From NCBI GenBank assembly GCA_020025175.1, contig JAHHSM010000090.1:1-7007 (forward strand): 7,007 bases of DNA, read 5' to 3'. Position 1 is the first letter of the stretch, and each line of letters begins with the position of its first letter. This stretch comes from Oscillospiraceae bacterium. GTDB taxonomy: Bacteria > Bacillota > Clostridia > Oscillospirales > Oscillospiraceae. Positions 5,676 to 7,007 of the stretch are shown piece by piece. The notes beneath the pieces were generated by a model that was not told the origin of the DNA, ran no database searches, and was given only the letters and a program-made list of their open reading frames with translations. Position numbers and translations under genes: made by a program.

Positions 5676-5835
5676 TGCGACACGAAATCTATACACCAAT
5701 CTTAGAAAGTTTGCGTTCTTACCTTGGTAAAAGCGCAAGCTCTTTCGGCATACTTTCTGAGTAGGTTGGGTTTTGTGTCGCAACAAAGCTGAGCTGTGCG
5801 TTTTTCGGTGCGTAGCTTCGGCTACGCACTTTTTA
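5676..5835 (+). ncRNA. Structured small RNA or leader of about 160 nt, unidentified
   Basis: Three signals line up: an extended -10 promoter placing the 5' end near 5677, a long rod-like fold, and an intrinsic terminator ending near 5835. The fold has a closing stem 5676-5691 with 5767-5782 (16 pairs, some G-U), then 5701-5710 with 5752-5761 (10 pairs), a 13-nt one-sided bulge (5739-5751), and a terminal hairpin 5711-5738 (5+7 pairs). No known riboswitch, T-box or tmRNA motif is recognised. It could be a free regulatory RNA, perhaps a rod of 6S-like shape, a leader controlling the downstream cargo gene by attenuation, or the single-strand origin of a rolling-circle replicon. The structure was folded by eye. 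Confidence 0.6.
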
Positions 5836-5840
5836 TTTTT
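5808..5840 (+). terminator. Intrinsic terminator (UUCG tetraloop) ahead of the cargo gene
   Basis: GTGCGTAGC (5808-5816), loop TTCG and GCTACGCAC (5821-5829) form a perfect 9-bp stem followed by TTTTTATTTTT. The T-run is on the plus strand only. It lies 35 nt before the cargo-gene start, so it ends an upstream transcript or acts as an attenuator. No strong alternative antiterminator pairing was found. Confidence 0.88.
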
Positions 5841-5869
5841 ACAAAAACACATAGAGAGGATGGCATACG

Positions 5870-6691
5870 ATGGAGAACAGGAAAAGAATGAGACGCGCAA
5901 TGGGCGTCACAATGGGCGTTTTGTTGGCTGCCATTTTGGCAGCAAGCATGGTTTGCTGCGGAAAAGTGGATACAGATCCCTCTGAAAGCAGCATCCCGGA
6001 AACTACAGAGATAGAGGAAACCACGGAAGTACCCGAAACAACGGAAGTACCTGAAACAACGGAAATGCCTGAGGCTACAGAGCCTGTAGGCAACGAGGTT
6101 GGCGGTTCTGGTAGCGACGGTGGTACTGCAAGCAAGCCCAGCGGTGGTAGCGGTACTAGCAAACCCAGCAACTCCACCAGTAAGCCCAGCAAGCCTACCA
6201 GTAATCCCAGCAAGCCCAGCGGTCAGACCTCTGCACCTGCGAAGCCTCAGATTGCTGAACCCAAGCCCCAGCCTGTAGTTCCGCAGCCCAGCAAGCCCGG
6301 TAATGTACCTCCTGTTATTGATAGCGGTAGTGGTGGTTTTAATCATAATACCACTATGCCTGAGGTTACTACTCCTCCTGCTCCTCCTGTGACTGAGCCT
6401 CCTGTACATGTTCATAGTTGGGTAAAGAACCACCATGACGAAGTCGGTCACTGGGGCGAAGTTAAGATTGTATGCAACTGTGGTTGGACTTGCACTGAAT
6501 CTCAGGCAGCAGCAGCTGGTATGGAATTAACAAAATACTGGTATTCCATGCATCAAGAACCACAATTGGCTGAGTCTGGTGTCCGTCATTCATATGATGA
6601 AAACGTCGATTGGGTTGTAGACAAGCCAGGTTACGACGAATGGGTATGTAGTGGATGTGGGAGTGTATCTAAGACTGACCCAGCTAAGTAA
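5870..6691 (+). CDS. Secreted or lipid-anchored Pro/Thr/Ser-rich protein with Cys/His C-terminal domain (cargo)
   Basis: This 273-aa protein has a basic N-terminus and a hydrophobic segment (12-28) ending in MVCCG. That suggests a signal peptide with a non-canonical lipobox at C29/C30, or a membrane anchor. Residues 40-180 are low complexity: three ETTEVP-type repeats, then SKP/NPSKP repeats and proline-rich linker, typical of cell-wall-spanning stalks. The C-terminal 95 residues hold HVHSW (180-184), CNCGWTC (202-208) and CSGCG (260-264), which could bind zinc. Such Cys-pair domains occur in surface proteins of gut Clostridia. The function is unknown, and no enzyme motif is visible. It is the only sizeable plus-strand gene and unrelated to transfer, so it is probably cargo acting at the cell surface. 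ATG 5870 follows AGAGAGGA at 9-nt spacing. Confidence 0.8.
   Translation: MENRKRMRRAMGVTMGVLLAAILAASMVCCGKVDTDPSESSIPETTEIEETTEVPETTEVPETTEMPEATEPVGNEVGGSGSDGGTASKPSGGSGTSKPSNSTSKPSKPTSNPSKPSGQTSAPAKPQIAEPKPQPVVPQPSKPGNVPPVIDSGSGGFNHNTTMPEVTTPPAPPVTEPPVHVHSWVKNHHDEVGHWGEVKIVCNCGWTCTESQAAAAGMELTKYWYSMHQEPQLAESGVRHSYDENVDWVVDKPGYDEWVCSGCGSVSKTDPAK
6017..6070 (+). repeat. Three tandem 18-bp repeats encoding ETTEVP
   Basis: There are three consecutive 18-bp units (6017-6034, 6035-6052, 6053-6070) with few differences, of the form GAAACNACGGAAGTACCN; the third has ATG in place of GTA. A diverged fourth unit follows. Such arrays can expand or contract by slippage and so change stalk length. Confidence 0.8.
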
Positions 6692-6709
6692 TCCTAGTAT
6701 AAAATACCG

Positions 6710-6743
6710 CCATCCGAAAGGATGGAATGCAGAAGCTGCTTTT
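6710..6743 (+). terminator. Weak terminator region after the cargo gene
   Basis: CCATCC-GAAA-GGATGG (6710-6725) is followed by a second small hairpin, GCAG-AAG-CTGC (6729-6739), and TTTT. The first stem is stable with a GNRA loop; the T-run belongs to the second. It lies 19 bp beyond the stop codon. Confidence 0.5.
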
Positions 6744-6755
6744 ATCGGAATTGTG

Positions 6756-6770
6756 TGTATCTGCTATGTG
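6756..6770 (+). repeat. 15-bp inverted copy of the int leader sequence
   Basis: TGTATCTGCTATGTG here is the exact reverse complement of 1405-1419, which lies between the int promoter and its ribosome binding site. CTGA follows both copies shortly after. It may be a shared Int/Xis or regulator site, or a remnant of duplicated int leader. Confidence 0.55.
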
Positions 6771-6795
6771 ACCTGACAGCTTATAAAATGAAATG

Positions 6796-6820
6796 TTTTC
6801 CCTTATTTTTTCCCTTACGG
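6796..6820 (+). repeat. Right arm repeat: tandem pair of TTTTCCCTTA motifs
   Basis: It matches 166-190 at 23 of 25 positions in the same orientation and ends 113 bp before the right core repeat. It is read as the partner of the left arm site for integrase binding. Confidence 0.7.
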
Positions 6821-6933
6821 CGTTCACACGAGGCAGTACAAGGCGTGAAAACATGGGATAATAAATCCTGAAAATCCTGATAAAAGGCAGTAAAAAACAC
6901 AAAATAACACTCCATAAAACGGCATGCGGAAAA

Positions 6934-6956
6934 TTCGAGTCCTGCCTCCGCAACCA
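6934..6956 (+). repeat. attR core direct repeat (23 bp)
   Basis: Exact copy of 33-55 (tRNA T-loop to CCA end). It is followed at once by host sequence carrying the strong terminator that would normally follow the tRNA gene, which marks the right element-chromosome boundary. Confidence 0.92.
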
Positions 6957-6959
6957 TGG

Positions 6960-7007
6960 CGAGTGTTCTTATAGCATTTGAAAAGCTGTAAGAACACTCG
7001 TCTTTTT
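6960..7007 (+). terminator. Original host tRNA terminator, displaced by the insertion
   Basis: CGAGTGTTCTTA (6960-6971) pairs perfectly with TAAGAACACTCG (6989-7000), the stem continues by about four more pairs inward, and TCTTTTT follows. It starts 4 bp after the CCA of the attR copy, the expected position for the terminator of the uninterrupted tRNA gene. Confidence 0.88.

Larger units (their letters stand above)
33..6933. mobile_element. Integrative element of about 6.9 kb with Int-Xis-Rep-FtsK gene set
   Basis: The element is bounded by a 23-bp direct repeat equal to the tRNA 3' end and has a tyrosine integrase next to one end, the usual layout for tRNA-targeted islands. It carries integrase, excisionase-like protein, HUH replication protein, a HelP-like protein, a regulator, an FtsK-like ATPase with a membrane partner, and one cargo gene. 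The set resembles actinobacterial AICEs or Firmicute integrative mobilizable elements with TcpA-like coupling proteins. No capsid, portal, terminase or coat-protein genes and no type IV secretion genes are visible, so a phage is unlikely and self-transfer through a T4SS pore would need a helper. The class is inferred; the integrated state is directly supported by the repeats and flanking terminator. Confidence 0.85.
6692..6933. other. Right arm of the element, non-coding
   Basis: This 242-bp stretch holds a weak terminator region, a 15-bp sequence shared in inverted orientation with the int leader, the right arm repeat, two GGCAGTA motifs (about 6823 and 6885) and a short tandem AATCCTGA repeat around 6866-6880. 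A minus-strand frame across it reads through these repeats and lacks a convincing start or family features. Confidence 0.6.

Noticed and set aside
5676..5835. T-box, SAM or cyclic-di-GMP riboswitch
   Set aside because: None of the conserved sequence blocks of these classes were found; only structure, promoter and terminator support an RNA.
5622..5900. Minus-strand 92-aa frame across the divergent region
   Set aside because: It covers the promoter, RNA stems and terminator, which are better explained as non-coding; no ribosome binding site.
5822..6451. Long minus-strand reading frame opposite the cargo gene (209 aa)
   Set aside because: Its repetitive Gly/Leu/Arg composition is the mirror of the Pro/Thr/Ser repeats on the plus strand; the plus frame has a signal sequence, ribosome binding site and sensible domain order.
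6684..6953. Minus-strand 89-aa frame across the right arm
   Set aside because: It runs through the arm repeats and into the att repeat; no convincing start context and no recognisable domain.
1..7007. CRISPR array or restriction/toxin-antitoxin defence module
   Set aside because: No regularly spaced repeats, and no cas, nuclease-methylase or toxin-antitoxin-type gene pairs are seen.

Overview
The window holds one compact, almost complete integrative element of about 6.9 kb sitting in the 3' end of an initiator tRNA-Met (fMet) gene. A 23-bp direct repeat (33-55 and 6934-6956), identical to the 3' end of that tRNA, marks the two element-chromosome junctions. Gene types, Clostridia-like tRNA sequence, strong GGAGG ribosome binding sites, sigma-A-type promoters and a Pro/Thr/Ser-rich secreted cargo protein all suggest a Firmicute of the class Clostridia, probably a gut organism. 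That assignment is inferred from style, not from a database match.

Layout from left to right: 3' part of the tRNA and attL; a replacement terminator; left arm sites; tyrosine integrase (int, minus); its promoter with an internal palindrome; excisionase-like HTH protein (minus); HUH/YxxxY rolling-circle replication protein (minus) preceded by a large hairpin and a phiX174-like nick sequence; a DUF961/HelP-like protein (minus); a probable double-HTH regulator (minus); a 0.3-kb non-coding stretch ending in a bidirectional terminator; an FtsK-like ATPase and, upstream in the same operon, a membrane protein (both minus); a 0.3-kb divergent non-coding region that seems to encode a structured RNA of about 160 nt; a plus-strand secreted Cys/His-rich cargo protein; right arm sites; attR; and the host's original terminator, now cut off from the tRNA.

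How the parts may work together: Int and Xis excise the element as a circle, using core sites in the tRNA repeat and tandem arm sites about 110 bp inside each end. Rep nicks the origin next to its own start codon, and the HelP-like protein is expected to help the host helicase unwind. The membrane protein plus FtsK-like ATPase looks like a coupling or translocation protein split in two, giving an Int-Xis-Rep-FtsK set like that of actinobacterial AICEs, or an integrative mobilizable element that borrows a conjugation pore. No separate relaxase, type IV secretion genes or phage structural genes are present.

The most interesting points are the origin candidate at 2600-2659, the uncharacterised structured RNA at 5676-5835, the split FtsK pair, and signs that the left flank is itself the end of a related element rather than an intact tRNA gene.
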